From Pseudophaeobacter sp. (GTDB lineage Bacteria > Pseudomonadota > Alphaproteobacteria > Rhodobacterales > Rhodobacteraceae): 64,000 nucleotides of DNA. Below the pieces are notes generated by a model. It made no database searches and had not been told where the DNA came from. It saw nothing but the letters and a program-made list of their open reading frames with translations. Position 1 is the stretch's first letter. Each line of letters starts with the position of its first letter. This document shows positions 1 to 8,346 of the stretch, in pieces. A program made the position numbers and the translations under genes. The DNA lies in contig JALUXC010000003.1 in assembly GCA_027019165.1 (NCBI GenBank), positions 124,001-188,000 on the forward strand, written 5' to 3'.

Positions 1-893
1 AAACCTACAAGGGCGCAAAAGGCCAGCCCGAGAAACACGCGCTGAAGGGCATTGATCTGACCGTGCCGCGCGGATCGGTCTTTGGTCTTTTGGGCCCCAA
101 TGGCGCAGGCAAGTCCACGCTGATCAATATCCTTGCCGGGCTGGTGGTGAAAACCAGCGGCAAGGTGACGATCTGGGGCTTTGATCAGGACGAAAACCCA
201 CGCCAGAGCCGCGCTTCGATCGGGGTGATGCCGCAAGAGCTGAACCTTGATCCCTTTTTCACCCCGCGCGGCGCGCTGGAGGTGCAGGCGGGCCTATACG
301 GCGTGCCGAAATCCGAACGCTACAGCGATGAAATCCTGCGCATGATCGGGCTTGAGGACAAGGCCGAGGCCTATGCCCGCACCCTTTCGGGGGGTATGCG
401 GCGGCGTCTCCTTTTGGGCAAGGCTCTGGTGCATCGTCCCAATATCCTGGTTCTGGATGAACCCACCGCCGGGGTGGATATCGAGCTGCGCCAGATGCTG
501 TGGGACAATGTGCGCAAGCTCAATGAGCAGGGCATGACCATTATCCTGACCACCCATTACCTCGAAGAGGCCGAGGAAATGTGCGACGAGATCGCCATCA
601 TCAACCAGGGAGAGGTGGTGGCGCGCGACAGTACTGCGAACCTCCTTGGCCGTCTGGATGCCCGCGCGATGGTGGTACACCCTGCCGCGCCCGTGACAGA
701 GCTGCCGCAAGGCGCCGGGATCGAGGCCGAGCTGCGCGGCGATGGCGCCGTGGTGCTGCGCTATCATAGCCAGACCACCAGCGCCGAAGAGGTGCTGGCC
801 GCCGTGCGCGCCGCCGGGATCACCATCCGCGATGTGAAGACCGAAGAGGCCGATCTTGAGGATGTCTTCCTCGCCCTCACAAAATCCCGCTAG
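1..893 (+). CDS. ABC transporter ATP-binding protein (5' partial)
   Basis: Nucleotide-binding subunit of an ABC transporter, cytoplasmic, energising a permease that is not visible here. The reading frame is open to the left edge (TYKGAKGQPEKH... precedes the first ATG at 63), and the Walker A motif GPNGAGKST falls only about 11 residues after that ATG, so the true start lies upstream of the window. Also present are the Q-loop region (MPQELNLD), the signature LSGGMRRRLLLGKAL, Walker B ILVLDEPTAGVD and the H-loop TTHYLEEAEEM. The roughly 80-residue C-terminal tail is typical of drug or polysaccharide exporter ATPases (CcmA/YadG type). The substrate cannot be told from sequence. The GNAT gene follows 9 bases after the stop, probably in the same transcript. 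Confidence 0.93.
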   Translation, partial: TYKGAKGQPEKHALKGIDLTVPRGSVFGLLGPNGAGKSTLINILAGLVVKTSGKVTIWGFDQDENPRQSRASIGVMPQELNLDPFFTPRGALEVQAGLYGVPKSERYSDEILRMIGLEDKAEAYARTLSGGMRRRLLLGKALVHRPNILVLDEPTAGVDIELRQMLWDNVRKLNEQGMTIILTTHYLEEAEEMCDEIAIINQGEVVARDSTANLLGRLDARAMVVHPAAPVTELPQGAGIEAELRGDGAVVLRYHSQTTSAEEVLAAVRAAGITIRDVKTEEADLEDVFLALTKSR

Positions 894-902
894 GGGGGCG
901 CT

Positions 903-1373
903 ATGCGCATCCGCCCCTTTGAGGATCGCGATGCCGCCGATTGGGGCCGCATCTTTCACGCCGCCGTGCACGGCATCGGCGCGCGCGACTACTCGCCTTC
1001 GCAATGCGCCGCCTGGAGCCCGGAGGAAGCGCCGGCAGAGGTGATCCGCGAACGCGCCCGCGATGGTCGCATCACTTGGGTCGCGGTGGATGAGGGTGAC
1101 ATGGCGCAGGGCTTTATCGAGCTGGAAGCCGACGGTCATATCGACTGTTTCTACATCGCGCCGGATCACGCGGGCATCGGAGTGGGCGCCGCGCTTTATG
1201 CCGCGCTGGAGGAAGAGGCCCGCAGGCGCGGCCTTGCCCGCCTTTACGTGGAGGCCAGCGAGGCCGCCCGCCGGTTCTTTTTGCGGCAAGGCTTCACCGA
1301 TCAGGGCCGCCGCGATTTCATGCGCCGAGGGGTGGCTATGCACAACTACGCGATGGACAAGGTGTTGTCGTAA
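903..1373 (+). CDS. GNAT family N-acetyltransferase
   Basis: Predicted 156-residue acetyl-CoA-dependent N-acetyltransferase of unknown substrate. It opens with MRIRPFEDRDAADWGRIF, the usual beta1-alpha1 start of GNAT proteins. It carries the acetyl-CoA pyrophosphate loop motif near residues 84-96 (APDHAGIGVGAAL), followed by a long helix and the ARLYVEASEAARRFF beta5/alpha4 segment. It starts 9 bases after the ABC ATPase stop with a GGGGGG-type ribosome site, so it is probably cotranscribed. Family assignment is firm; the acetylated target is unknown. Confidence 0.9.
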   Translation: MRIRPFEDRDAADWGRIFHAAVHGIGARDYSPSQCAAWSPEEAPAEVIRERARDGRITWVAVDEGDMAQGFIELEADGHIDCFYIAPDHAGIGVGAALYAALEEEARRRGLARLYVEASEAARRFFLRQGFTDQGRRDFMRRGVAMHNYAMDKVLS

Positions 1374-1429
1374 TTGCTGCGCCGGATTTCGGAGCTTTCC
1401 GGATAGAGCTGAGTTTCTTTGGCCTCAGC

Positions 1430-1792
1430 TCAGCTCAGCACGGTAACGAGGCGGGCCAGGATACCGGCCATTTCGCCCGCGCTTTCCAATATCTTGGCCA
1501 CCGTCTTGATCCCCTTGACCATTGCATTGGCCCGTTTGGTTTGGGTCACCAGACGTTTTTCCGCCTCCGATTGGTCCAACTGAGTCGCCTGAAAGGCCAG
1601 TTCGGCCTCCAACAAGGCGGTGTCATTCTGGGAGAGCTTGACCCGCTCTGCCCGGAGTTTGTCGACCAGAGGTTTGTTGTTGGCCTTGGCTGCCTCGATC
1701 AGCGCCTGTGTGTTTTTGCGGTAGAGATCGTTTTGCCGGTTGCGCAGTTGCTGGAACTGGTTGGATGCGGTGGGTGTGGTGATATCTGCCAT
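1430..1792 (-). CDS. Hypothetical helical protein, 120 aa
   Basis: Not recognised. A 120-residue, strongly helical, charged protein (QLRNRQNDLYRKN, KLRAERVKLSQND) likely to form a coiled coil, with a short hydrophobic C-terminus (AGEMAGILARLVTVL). It has no signal peptide or cysteine motif. It starts 3 bases after the stop of the lipoprotein gene 1796-2749 with a good AGGATA ribosome site, so the two are almost certainly one operon and may act together. Confidence that it is a real gene rests on the spacing and ribosome site, not on homology. Confidence 0.7.
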   Translation of the reverse strand: MADITTPTASNQFQQLRNRQNDLYRKNTQALIEAAKANNKPLVDKLRAERVKLSQNDTALLEAELAFQATQLDQSEAEKRLVTQTKRANAMVKGIKTVAKILESAGEMAGILARLVTVLS

Positions 1793-1795
1793 TGC

Positions 1796-2749
1796 CTATC
1801 CTTCCACGGCTTCGATCAGGGATTTCAGGGTTTCGAGATAGCCAACAATATCGTCAACGCTGCCCGGGTTTCGCAGGGCCTTGTCGAGGGCATCATGGAC
1901 CTCGGCGACCAGGCCGACCTTGTAGACAGATGTTTTCTGGAAAAAGCTCATAAAGGCCTTTTGCTCGGCCTGCAGATTGACAATTGCCGCGCGATACCCC
2001 GCTGCGTCCGACGTATCAAAGCCAAGAACCTTCTCATTGGCGGCGGTGAGCGCTTTTCTGCGCTGTAGGATTGTCCGCTGTTGGCTGTCTTTGTCGAGTC
2101 CCAGGTTCATGAGATGCAGCTGCAGCTCTCGCACAACCTCTTTCACATCGGCATTGGAGGATGTGACGACCGTGCGCATTCGGTTGTAGCGCAAGGTGGC
2201 GATTGCGGCGGGTATGACTTTGTCGACCGCCTGCTTTTCTGACTGGCGCTGTCGTTTGGCTACGAAATCGATCAACTCTCTGGCTTTTGCGGCATCGCCG
2301 AGTTCACCAAAGGCTGCCAGAGCTGCGGAATAGCTTTCGGTGATGGCTGTGTCGCTGGAGGCATCCATCAGCAGTTCCAGCGCGCCGACATAAGCGGTCA
2401 GCACATCCAGCTTGCGCTGGATCGCGGTCGCCTCTGTCTGGAGCGGAGGTCGATCGCCCAGAGGAATATGGGTTACACGGCAGGAACTGGAAGGCACTGC
2501 GATGCTGTCATTCAGCAAAACTCTGCATCCCTCGCTTAGAAACCAGGGATCCCCTGCTTGCGCCGAGGCGGTCAGCTCTTGTTGCCGCGCCTCTTCCAGT
2601 TTCGGCTCTATCAAGGGGGTGATCTGCTTGTCAGCCTCGGTGATCGCCGTGTTGAGTGCGCCAAACTCAGTTGAAACGCGATCCGTTGTGCAAGCGAGCA
2701 AAAGGGTAGGGAGCAAAAGAATGGTAACGCGGCGCAAGAAAACTGACAT
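1796..2749 (-). CDS. Hypothetical lipoprotein, 317 aa
   Basis: Predicted lipoprotein of unknown function. The N-terminus has a short basic segment, a hydrophobic core (VTILLLPTLLLA) and a lipobox LLAC with the lipidated cysteine at about residue 20. The rest is mostly helical and charged and contains two further cysteines (EGCRVLL, SSSCRVTH) that could form a disulfide in the periplasm. A clear AGGGAA ribosome site precedes the ATG. It is followed by the small coiled-coil gene 1430-1792, with which it forms a pair. No family recognised. Confidence 0.75.
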   Translation of the reverse strand: MSVFLRRVTILLLPTLLLACTTDRVSTEFGALNTAITEADKQITPLIEPKLEEARQQELTASAQAGDPWFLSEGCRVLLNDSIAVPSSSCRVTHIPLGDRPPLQTEATAIQRKLDVLTAYVGALELLMDASSDTAITESYSAALAAFGELGDAAKARELIDFVAKRQRQSEKQAVDKVIPAAIATLRYNRMRTVVTSSNADVKEVVRELQLHLMNLGLDKDSQQRTILQRRKALTAANEKVLGFDTSDAAGYRAAIVNLQAEQKAFMSFFQKTSVYKVGLVAEVHDALDKALRNPGSVDDIVGYLETLKSLIEAVEG

Positions 2750-3111
2750 TTCTATTCCCTTTGCTGACTGCAGTGAAATCGAAATTCTTTCTTCAACCTT
2801 TTCTAAGGGTTTTCATACACCTTTAGCAATAAATTATTGAAGAAAGTTGCCTATAGATAGATTTAAGCATATGCCTTGGAGTCGTTTAGGGCAATGGAAA
2901 TTTGTTTTACACATCCTCTTTTGGGTCAGAATTGGTCCCCGCCGAGTGTTTTTGGACGCAGTCTTTTTCGACCAGAACGGCGATTTCCGGCGCCGAGATT
3001 TGGTAATGCACAACAGCGCGATGGAGAAGGCGCCGGGAGAAATGTTCAGCCGCAGTCACTCTTCTTTGAATTGAGCTTGTTCGTGTCGTTCATATTTGAG
3101 TACGTTTTGGA
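2750..3111. other. AT-rich divergent intergenic region
   Basis: A 362-base stretch between divergently oriented genes. It is noticeably richer in A+T than its surroundings, especially 2755-2900. Short open frames here have no convincing start or protein character. It probably holds the two outward promoters; I could not fix -10/-35 boxes. Confidence 0.5.
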
Positions 3112-3645
3112 ATGTCCGCATTTCTGCCAGTCTTTGGCCCGCCAAAGCGTTTGGGCCTTGTGCTTGTTCCCTGCCTGCTGTCGGCCTTTATGATCGGATG
3201 GCTGGCTTACCTGCCGCATCAGACCATCCGGCATGATGAAATGATCGAGTACTACGACGTGGATGCGCTCAGCTACGAGGCGCTGAAGCAGCAGATGGAG
3301 GACAGGGGGCCGCGTCACTCATACGGTTCCGTGGGTTTGACCGAATGGTCCGTTTCCTGGAATTGGGCCTGCCAGGTCTCTGTCCGCACGCGCATCTTGT
3401 TGCCGAGGCATACCGATCCCGAAGCGATGTCCATCCGCCAGCGCCAGAACTGGACCGCCTTTACGATGGCCCTGCGCCTGCATGAGCGCACCCATCAGCA
3501 TCACTTCCTTCAAGCGGCACGGGAGATCGCCAAAAACCGCTGCATTGGGGCGGACTATATCCTCCGCTATTGGGTGGCGGAGACTCACCTTTTCGATCTG
3601 CGCACCGAGCATGGCCGAAGGGAGGGCCTTGTGTTGAGGTTCTGA
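3112..3645 (+). CDS. DUF922-like membrane-anchored putative Zn-protease
   Basis: Predicted 177-residue protein with an N-terminal hydrophobic anchor at about residues 13-34 (LGLVLVPCLLSAFMIGWLAYL) and a periplasmic domain. Near residues 124-128 lies HERTH, a classical HExxH zinc-metalloprotease motif. The context (SVSWNWACQVSVRTRILLP, then NWTAFTMALRLHERTH) matches DUF922, described as predicted secreted Zn-dependent proteases. A third zinc ligand is not certain. Convergent with 3674-4429. Family assignment is from motif memory; enzymatic activity is inferred. Confidence 0.7.
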   Translation: MSAFLPVFGPPKRLGLVLVPCLLSAFMIGWLAYLPHQTIRHDEMIEYYDVDALSYEALKQQMEDRGPRHSYGSVGLTEWSVSWNWACQVSVRTRILLPRHTDPEAMSIRQRQNWTAFTMALRLHERTHQHHFLQAAREIAKNRCIGADYILRYWVAETHLFDLRTEHGRREGLVLRF

Positions 3646-3673
3646 GGCGGATTTTCCCTTCTATTTGAAGGGG

Positions 3674-4429
3674 CTACTCCAAGTCATCGGGCGTTGGTGA
3701 GACGGTCCAATCGCCTGCCTTCACTTCCAAAGCCTCATCCCTGAAATAGAAATGGAAGTGTCGCTCCCCGCTGCCTGCCGCCTCAACCCAAGGCGTGGTG
3801 TCCAGGCCATCGCGGGTGTTGCCGGTGATCTCGTAGAATTCACCCCAGGCCGGGGCAAGGCCGCTGAAACGGCAGTGCTGCCCGTACCATCCATGATCGT
3901 TGACGGCGGTTACACGATACCGGCTGCAGTCCCAGAATCTGAGGGCGATGTCCTGTACGCCCTCGTATCTGCGGAATTGATAGCGGTTCGGGGCGAAGGT
4001 CACGAGCAGATCCCTGTCTTCGAGCGCCACGCGTGGGTTCGGCGTATTCGGAGCGGCATTCCAGCCAGTGTTGAGGTGGTGAAAAACCGGCAGGTCGTCC
4101 TCTGTAAACGCCCAGCCAAGTTCATCCTTGGAGGTCCATGAGACCTTTGGTCGTGGTGTTTGCCTTGCAAAGGCGCGCAGCGTTTTTTCATCGCCGTTGA
4201 CGGCAACACCAATCGACCCCAAGCCCCTGAGAGGCCAACCCATAAGACAGGACCGGGTTTGTTGTTTGCTGACGTCAGTGATTTCCAAGTTTTGCCCTGC
4301 TGCATGCAGGATGTCGCCGGTCTCGGGAATGCGTGTCAGCTGGTCCAGCATCAGGATGAGGCGCGTTTCTTCATTTTCCGCGTTCTTCAGTGGAATGACG
4401 TCGTTCAAACGCGCTTGGGGCTGTCGCAT
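3674..4429 (-). CDS. Hypothetical protein, 251 aa
   Basis: Not recognised. A 251-residue soluble-looking protein with many aromatic residues in its second half (HHLNTGWNAAPN, RFWDCSRYRVTAVNDHGWYGQHC), suggesting a beta-rich fold. No signal peptide, membrane segment or catalytic motif is evident. It starts at an ATG with a weak ribosome site and is convergent with the DUF922-like gene. It belongs to a run of orphan genes between 1.4 and 4.4 kb, suggesting accessory DNA. Confidence 0.65.
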   Translation of the reverse strand: MRQPQARLNDVIPLKNAENEETRLILMLDQLTRIPETGDILHAAGQNLEITDVSKQQTRSCLMGWPLRGLGSIGVAVNGDEKTLRAFARQTPRPKVSWTSKDELGWAFTEDDLPVFHHLNTGWNAAPNTPNPRVALEDRDLLVTFAPNRYQFRRYEGVQDIALRFWDCSRYRVTAVNDHGWYGQHCRFSGLAPAWGEFYEITGNTRDGLDTTPWVEAAGSGERHFHFYFRDEALEVKAGDWTVSPTPDDLE

Positions 4430-4608
4430 GGTCGGGTTCAGGTGATTTGAAATTGACTGACTGACATTTCAATCCGTAGCAGTGTTCCCCCTCAAAGGGC
4501 AATGCGGCAGCCGCCTGCGAACGGCTGCCAGATCGTTCAGTGATATGTTGCACTATGCCCGTGCATTTTGGTCAGATGATTTTTATCAATACTAACAGCG
4601 GCCTACAC

Positions 4609-4626
4609 TGTTTCGCGCGCGAAACA
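4609..4626. promoter_or_regulatory. Perfect 18-base palindrome TGTTTCGCGCGCGAAACA
   Basis: An uninterrupted perfect palindrome lying 9 bases beyond the stop codon of the DUF1203 gene (minus strand) and about 180 bases upstream of the start of gene 3674-4429. Lack of a loop and of a T-run argues against a terminator; a dimeric repressor operator is more likely. The cognate protein is unknown. Confidence 0.45.
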
Positions 4627-4634
4627 CTTGCAGC

Positions 4635-5099
4635 TTATTCCCGGTCGATCCGCGCCTGATAGCAGTTGTTGCGGGCGGATCTGATGTGGATATAGGCGAC
4701 GCGGGGATCGGTGAAGATCGCCTCGGCCTGTTCCATCATGCGCGCCTGCTCTACCACTACGCCGGTGCCATAGACGATGCGATCTTCTGCATTGTAGCCC
4801 TTGATCAGATAATCGGGGGAGCTTTGCAGCACCTCGGGCATCTCCTCCCCGTCATGGCGGGCGCATTCGTCGGCGCACAGAAAGATCGGGCCGAGTTCGG
4901 CATAGGGTTGCGGCGCGGGAAAGGGCCGGTGGGCGAGGATCAGCATCTCCGCGCCCTTGGGGATGTAGCGCAGGCAATGGCGGCAGGGGTTGCCACCGCC
5001 GTCGGAAATGCTGCGCTCGGGTGTTTGGCCGTTGGCGTCTGGTCCTCCCGCCTGCAGAGCGCGGGCGGTGTCGCTGGGAAGGGCGGTAATTTTCAGCAT
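4635..5099 (-). CDS. DUF1203 domain-containing protein
   Basis: Predicted 154-residue cytoplasmic protein. It begins MLKITALPSDTARALQAGG and contains the cysteine-bearing segments CRHCLRYIPKG (about residues 38-48) and FLCADECARH (about 74-83), then a C-terminal VAYIHIRSARNNCYQARI stretch, all characteristic of DUF1203 proteins. The paired CxxC-like motifs could bind a metal; this is inference. The ATG at 5099 is chosen because the much longer upstream frame is antisense to dnaE2. Divergent from dnaE2. Confidence 0.85.
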   Translation of the reverse strand: MLKITALPSDTARALQAGGPDANGQTPERSISDGGGNPCRHCLRYIPKGAEMLILAHRPFPAPQPYAELGPIFLCADECARHDGEEMPEVLQSSPDYLIKGYNAEDRIVYGTGVVVEQARMMEQAEAIFTDPRVAYIHIRSARNNCYQARIDRE

Positions 5100-5180
5100 A
5101 TGAGTCTCCTGTCTTTTTCGGTGCCATTGACCGCAGAAAAGGAGGCCGTGGCGACCCGGATCCTGCGCATCTGATGGGGG

Positions 5181-5268
5181 AGGCGCTCCCGCCCGTCTCA
5201 AAACCGGCAGAGCCGGGTTTTCGCCGGTTGGGCGTGGCGCGGATCCCCCTTCGGGCGTGATCCGCCGG
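5181..5268 (+). repeat. Structured intergenic element, copy A
   Basis: Conserved block CTCCCGCCCGTC (5186-5197), a stem-loop (arms AAAACC..GGC / GCC..GGTTTT, 5200-5221), a second block CCGGTTGGGCG (5224-5234) and a second stem with arms GCGGATC / GATCCGC. Three other copies occur in the window with the same block order but different stem sequences. It lies between the divergent DUF1203 and dnaE2 genes. Confidence 0.6.
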
Positions 5269-5283
5269 GGTGACTCGAAAACG

Positions 5284-5298
5284 GAACAAAACGTGAAT
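5284..5298 (+). promoter_or_regulatory. LexA box upstream of dnaE2
   Basis: GAAC-AAAACGT-GAAT, one mismatch from the alphaproteobacterial LexA operator GAAC-N7-GAAC (GTTC-N7-GTTC on the other strand). It sits 15 bases before the dnaE2 ATG, where LexA would block transcription or early elongation. A perfect example precedes imuB at 60331, supporting the call. Confidence 0.75.
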
Positions 5299-5312
5299 AT
5301 ATAGGTGGGGTC

Positions 5313-8207
5313 ATGTCTGTTGAGTTTGCGATTCTGTCCAATTTCACCTTTCTCACCGGGGCCTCGCACCCGGAGGAGTATGTGGCGCGCGCGGTGGAGC
5401 TGGGGATCGAGGCGCTGGCGATTGCGGATGAGAACTCGGTCGCCGGGATCGTGCGAGCCCATAGCGCGGCGCGTGATATTGCCCGTCGCGTGGGAGAGCG
5501 GCAGGCCTGGGACCTGTGCAACAGTCCGATTGGTCCGCCCCGGCCCGGGCATATCCCTCCTGCGCCCTCCTTCCCGATCTATGCGGTGCCCCGTCTGATC
5601 CCGGCGGCGCGGCTGGTCTTTACGGATGCGCCGCCGGTGATCGCCCTGCCCATGGATCGCACCGGCTGGGGCAGCCTGTGCCGCATGCTTTCGACCGGGC
5701 GGCTTCGGGCCGAGAAAGGCGCTTGTGATCTGCAGTTGTCCGACCTTTTGGAATTCTCCGAAGGTCTCCACCTGCTCCTGTTGCCACAGACGGAACATCT
5801 GCCGGGCGGCGCGGGCGGGTGGGTGCCGCATATGGACGCGCTGACGCGCCGCTTTGCCGGGCGGATGCACCTGATGATGGTGCCTGCCTATGACGGGCGG
5901 GATGGGCACCGCTTTGCCCGGCTTGCCGCCCTCGCCGATGAGCTGAACCTGCCCACCATCGCCAGCGCCGCCCCGCGTATGCACCATGGAGCGCGCCGCC
6001 GCCTTGCGGATGTGCTGAGCGCCATCCGCCTGCGCTGCCGGGTGGAGGATCTGGGCCGCGCCGCCCTTGCCAATGCCGAGCAGCGCCTGCGCGCACCGGA
6101 TGAGATGAAGCGCATTTTCCGGGGCCACGAAGACGCCGTGATACGCGCGCAGGATCTGGCTGTCAGCCTCACCTTTTCGCTGGATGAGCTGCGCTATGAC
6201 TACCCGGACGAAGGGCTGGAGGGCGAAACACCATCCCAGCGCCTGCGCCGCCTTGCCGAACAGGGGCTGATCTGGCGCTATCCGGCGGGTGCCCCCAAAA
6301 AGGTGCGTGCCATGCTGGAGCATGAGCTGACCCTGATCGCCAAGCTGAAGTACGAACCCTACTTTCTGACTGTCCATGACATCGTCGATTTCGCCCGCTC
6401 CCGCGACATCCTCTGCCAGGGGCGCGGCTCGGCGGCCAATTCGGTGGTCTGCTATTGCCTTGGGGTCACCTCGGTCAGTCCCGAAATGGGCACCATGGTC
6501 TTTGAGCGCTTTGTGTCCGAGGCGCGCGACGAGCCGCCCGACATCGACGTGGACTTTGAGCATGAGCGCCGCGAGGAGGTGATCCAGTGGATCTATGACC
6601 GCTACGGCCGCCACCGGGCAGGGCTCTGCGCAACCGTGATCCACTATCGCGGCAAGCGCGCCATCCGCGAGGTGGGCCGCGCCATGGGGTTGAGCGAGGA
6701 TACCATTGCCGCCATGTCTTCGCAGCTCTGGGGGAGTTTCGACCGCAGCGGCGCGAACCCCGACCGCCTGCGCGAGATCGGCCTTGACCCGAACGCGCCC
6801 CGCCTGCGCCAGACGCTGGATCTGGTGGGGCAGATCATCGGCTTTCCCCGGCATCTGTCGCAACATGTGGGCGGATTCATCATCACTGCGGGCCGTCTGG
6901 ACGAACTGGTGCCAATCGAGAACGCCACCATGGAGGGGCGCACGGTCATCTGCTGGGACAAGGACGATATCGACGCGCTGGGCATCCTCAAGGTCGATGT
7001 CCTCAGCCTTGGCATGCTGACCTGCATCCGCAAGGCCTTTGATCTGATGCGCCAGCATCACCGGCTGGACTACGCCCTCGCCACGCTGCCGCCCGAGGAT
7101 CCGGCGGTTTATGACATGCTGTGCCGCGCCGACAGTATCGGGGTCTTTCAGGTCGAAAGCCGGGCGCAGATGAACTTTCTGCCCCGCATGCGCCCGCGCA
7201 ATTTCTATGATCTGGTGATCGAGGTGGCGATCATCCGCCCCGGTCCCATCCAGGGCGATATGGTTCACCCTTACATTCGCCGCCGCAACGGGGAGGAGGC
7301 GGTCGAGTTCCCCTCGGATGCGCTGGGAGAGGTGCTGGGCAAGACCCTTGGCGTGCCGCTGTTTCAGGAGCAGGCGATGCAGATCGCTATGGTGGGGGCG
7401 GGATTTTCCCCCGAACAGGCGGACCGGCTGCGCCGCTCGCTGGCGACCTTCAAAAAGCACGGGAATGTGTCGGAATTCCGCAGCCTGTTCCTGCGCGGCA
7501 TGGCGCGCAACGGCTATGATGCCGACTTCTCCGAACGCTGCTTTTCCCAGATCGAAGGCTTTGGTGCCTATGGCTTTCCCGAAAGCCATGCGGCCAGTTT
7601 CGCGCTTTTGGTCTATGCCTCGGCCTGGATCAAATGCCACCATCCGGGCATCTTTGCCTGCGCGCTTTTGAATTCCCAGCCGATGGGATTTTACGCGCCT
7701 GCGCAGATCGTCCGCGATGCCCGCGCCCATGGGGTTGAGGTGCGCCCGATCTGCATCAACGCCAGCTATTGGGACAACGTGATGGAGCCGGACGGGCAGG
7801 GCGGGCTGGCGCTGCGGCTGGGGTTCCGGCAGATCAAGGGGCTGAGTGACGAGGATATCAGCTGGCTGACGGCGGCGCGTGGCAATGGCTACACCGAGGT
7901 GCAGGACGTCTGGCGCAAGGCGGGCCTGCCGCCGCCGGTGATCGAACGGCTGGCCGAGGCGGACGCTTTTGCCGTGCTGGGGCTGTCGCGCCGCGAGGCG
8001 CTGTGGCAGGCCAAGGCGATCACCGCGAAAAAGCCACTGCCTCTGTTTGAGCGAGAACTGGAAGGCGAGGCGATAGACGAGCCCGCCGCCCACCTGCCGC
8101 AGATGAGCATCGGCGAAGAGGTGGTGGAGGATTACGTCGCCATGCGCCTGTCCCTGCGCGCGCATCCGGTGGCACTGCTGCGGCATATCCTGTCGCCAGA
8201 GGGCTGA
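5313..8207 (+). CDS. dnaE2: Error-prone DNA polymerase DnaE2 (apparently lacking the C-terminal OB domain)
   Basis: C-family DNA polymerase of SOS mutagenesis, working with ImuB and normally ImuA in translesion synthesis. The N-terminal PHP domain opens SNFTFLTGASHPEEYVARA. The polymerase active-site aspartates are intact in PPDIDVDFEHERREEV (about residues 407-422) and in GILKVDVLSLGML (about 550-562). The frame ends after RLSLRAHPVALLRHILSPEG at 964 residues, where many DnaE2 proteins continue for about 100 residues into an OB-fold (typically with an RQRPGTA-like motif). I see no trace of that domain in the 139 bases before gpmI. It has a LexA box but no imuA/imuB beside it. Confidence 0.93.
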   Translation: MSVEFAILSNFTFLTGASHPEEYVARAVELGIEALAIADENSVAGIVRAHSAARDIARRVGERQAWDLCNSPIGPPRPGHIPPAPSFPIYAVPRLIPAARLVFTDAPPVIALPMDRTGWGSLCRMLSTGRLRAEKGACDLQLSDLLEFSEGLHLLLLPQTEHLPGGAGGWVPHMDALTRRFAGRMHLMMVPAYDGRDGHRFARLAALADELNLPTIASAAPRMHHGARRRLADVLSAIRLRCRVEDLGRAALANAEQRLRAPDEMKRIFRGHEDAVIRAQDLAVSLTFSLDELRYDYPDEGLEGETPSQRLRRLAEQGLIWRYPAGAPKKVRAMLEHELTLIAKLKYEPYFLTVHDIVDFARSRDILCQGRGSAANSVVCYCLGVTSVSPEMGTMVFERFVSEARDEPPDIDVDFEHERREEVIQWIYDRYGRHRAGLCATVIHYRGKRAIREVGRAMGLSEDTIAAMSSQLWGSFDRSGANPDRLREIGLDPNAPRLRQTLDLVGQIIGFPRHLSQHVGGFIITAGRLDELVPIENATMEGRTVICWDKDDIDALGILKVDVLSLGMLTCIRKAFDLMRQHHRLDYALATLPPEDPAVYDMLCRADSIGVFQVESRAQMNFLPRMRPRNFYDLVIEVAIIRPGPIQGDMVHPYIRRRNGEEAVEFPSDALGEVLGKTLGVPLFQEQAMQIAMVGAGFSPEQADRLRRSLATFKKHGNVSEFRSLFLRGMARNGYDADFSERCFSQIEGFGAYGFPESHAASFALLVYASAWIKCHHPGIFACALLNSQPMGFYAPAQIVRDARAHGVEVRPICINASYWDNVMEPDGQGGLALRLGFRQIKGLSDEDISWLTAARGNGYTEVQDVWRKAGLPPPVIERLAEADAFAVLGLSRREALWQAKAITAKKPLPLFERELEGEAIDEPAAHLPQMSIGEEVVEDYVAMRLSLRAHPVALLRHILSPEG

Positions 8208-8346
8208 GGATCGTTTGATCGGGCGCGCCCTCCGCTTTACGTGCACCCTTTGCCACATCTGGCGCTAACGGCGGTTTCCCAATCTGCGGCAAGCCTGTAG
8301 AAGACGTCTCAACCCTGATCTTACCGACCACGCCGGAGATGAACCG

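Noticed and set aside
2847-3193. Overlapping short plus-strand frames before the DUF922-like gene
   Set aside because: No start signals or recognisable protein character; the region is better explained as a divergent promoter.
3655-3672. Hairpin CCCTTC-TATTT-GAAGGG between convergent genes
   Set aside because: The T-run is on the wrong side of the stem for the plus-strand gene and the stem is weak; not called as a terminator.
4635-8258. A 1,207-codon open frame on the minus strand
   Set aside because: It is antisense to dnaE2 over most of its length; only its 3' end from the ATG at 5099 (DUF1203) is a real gene.
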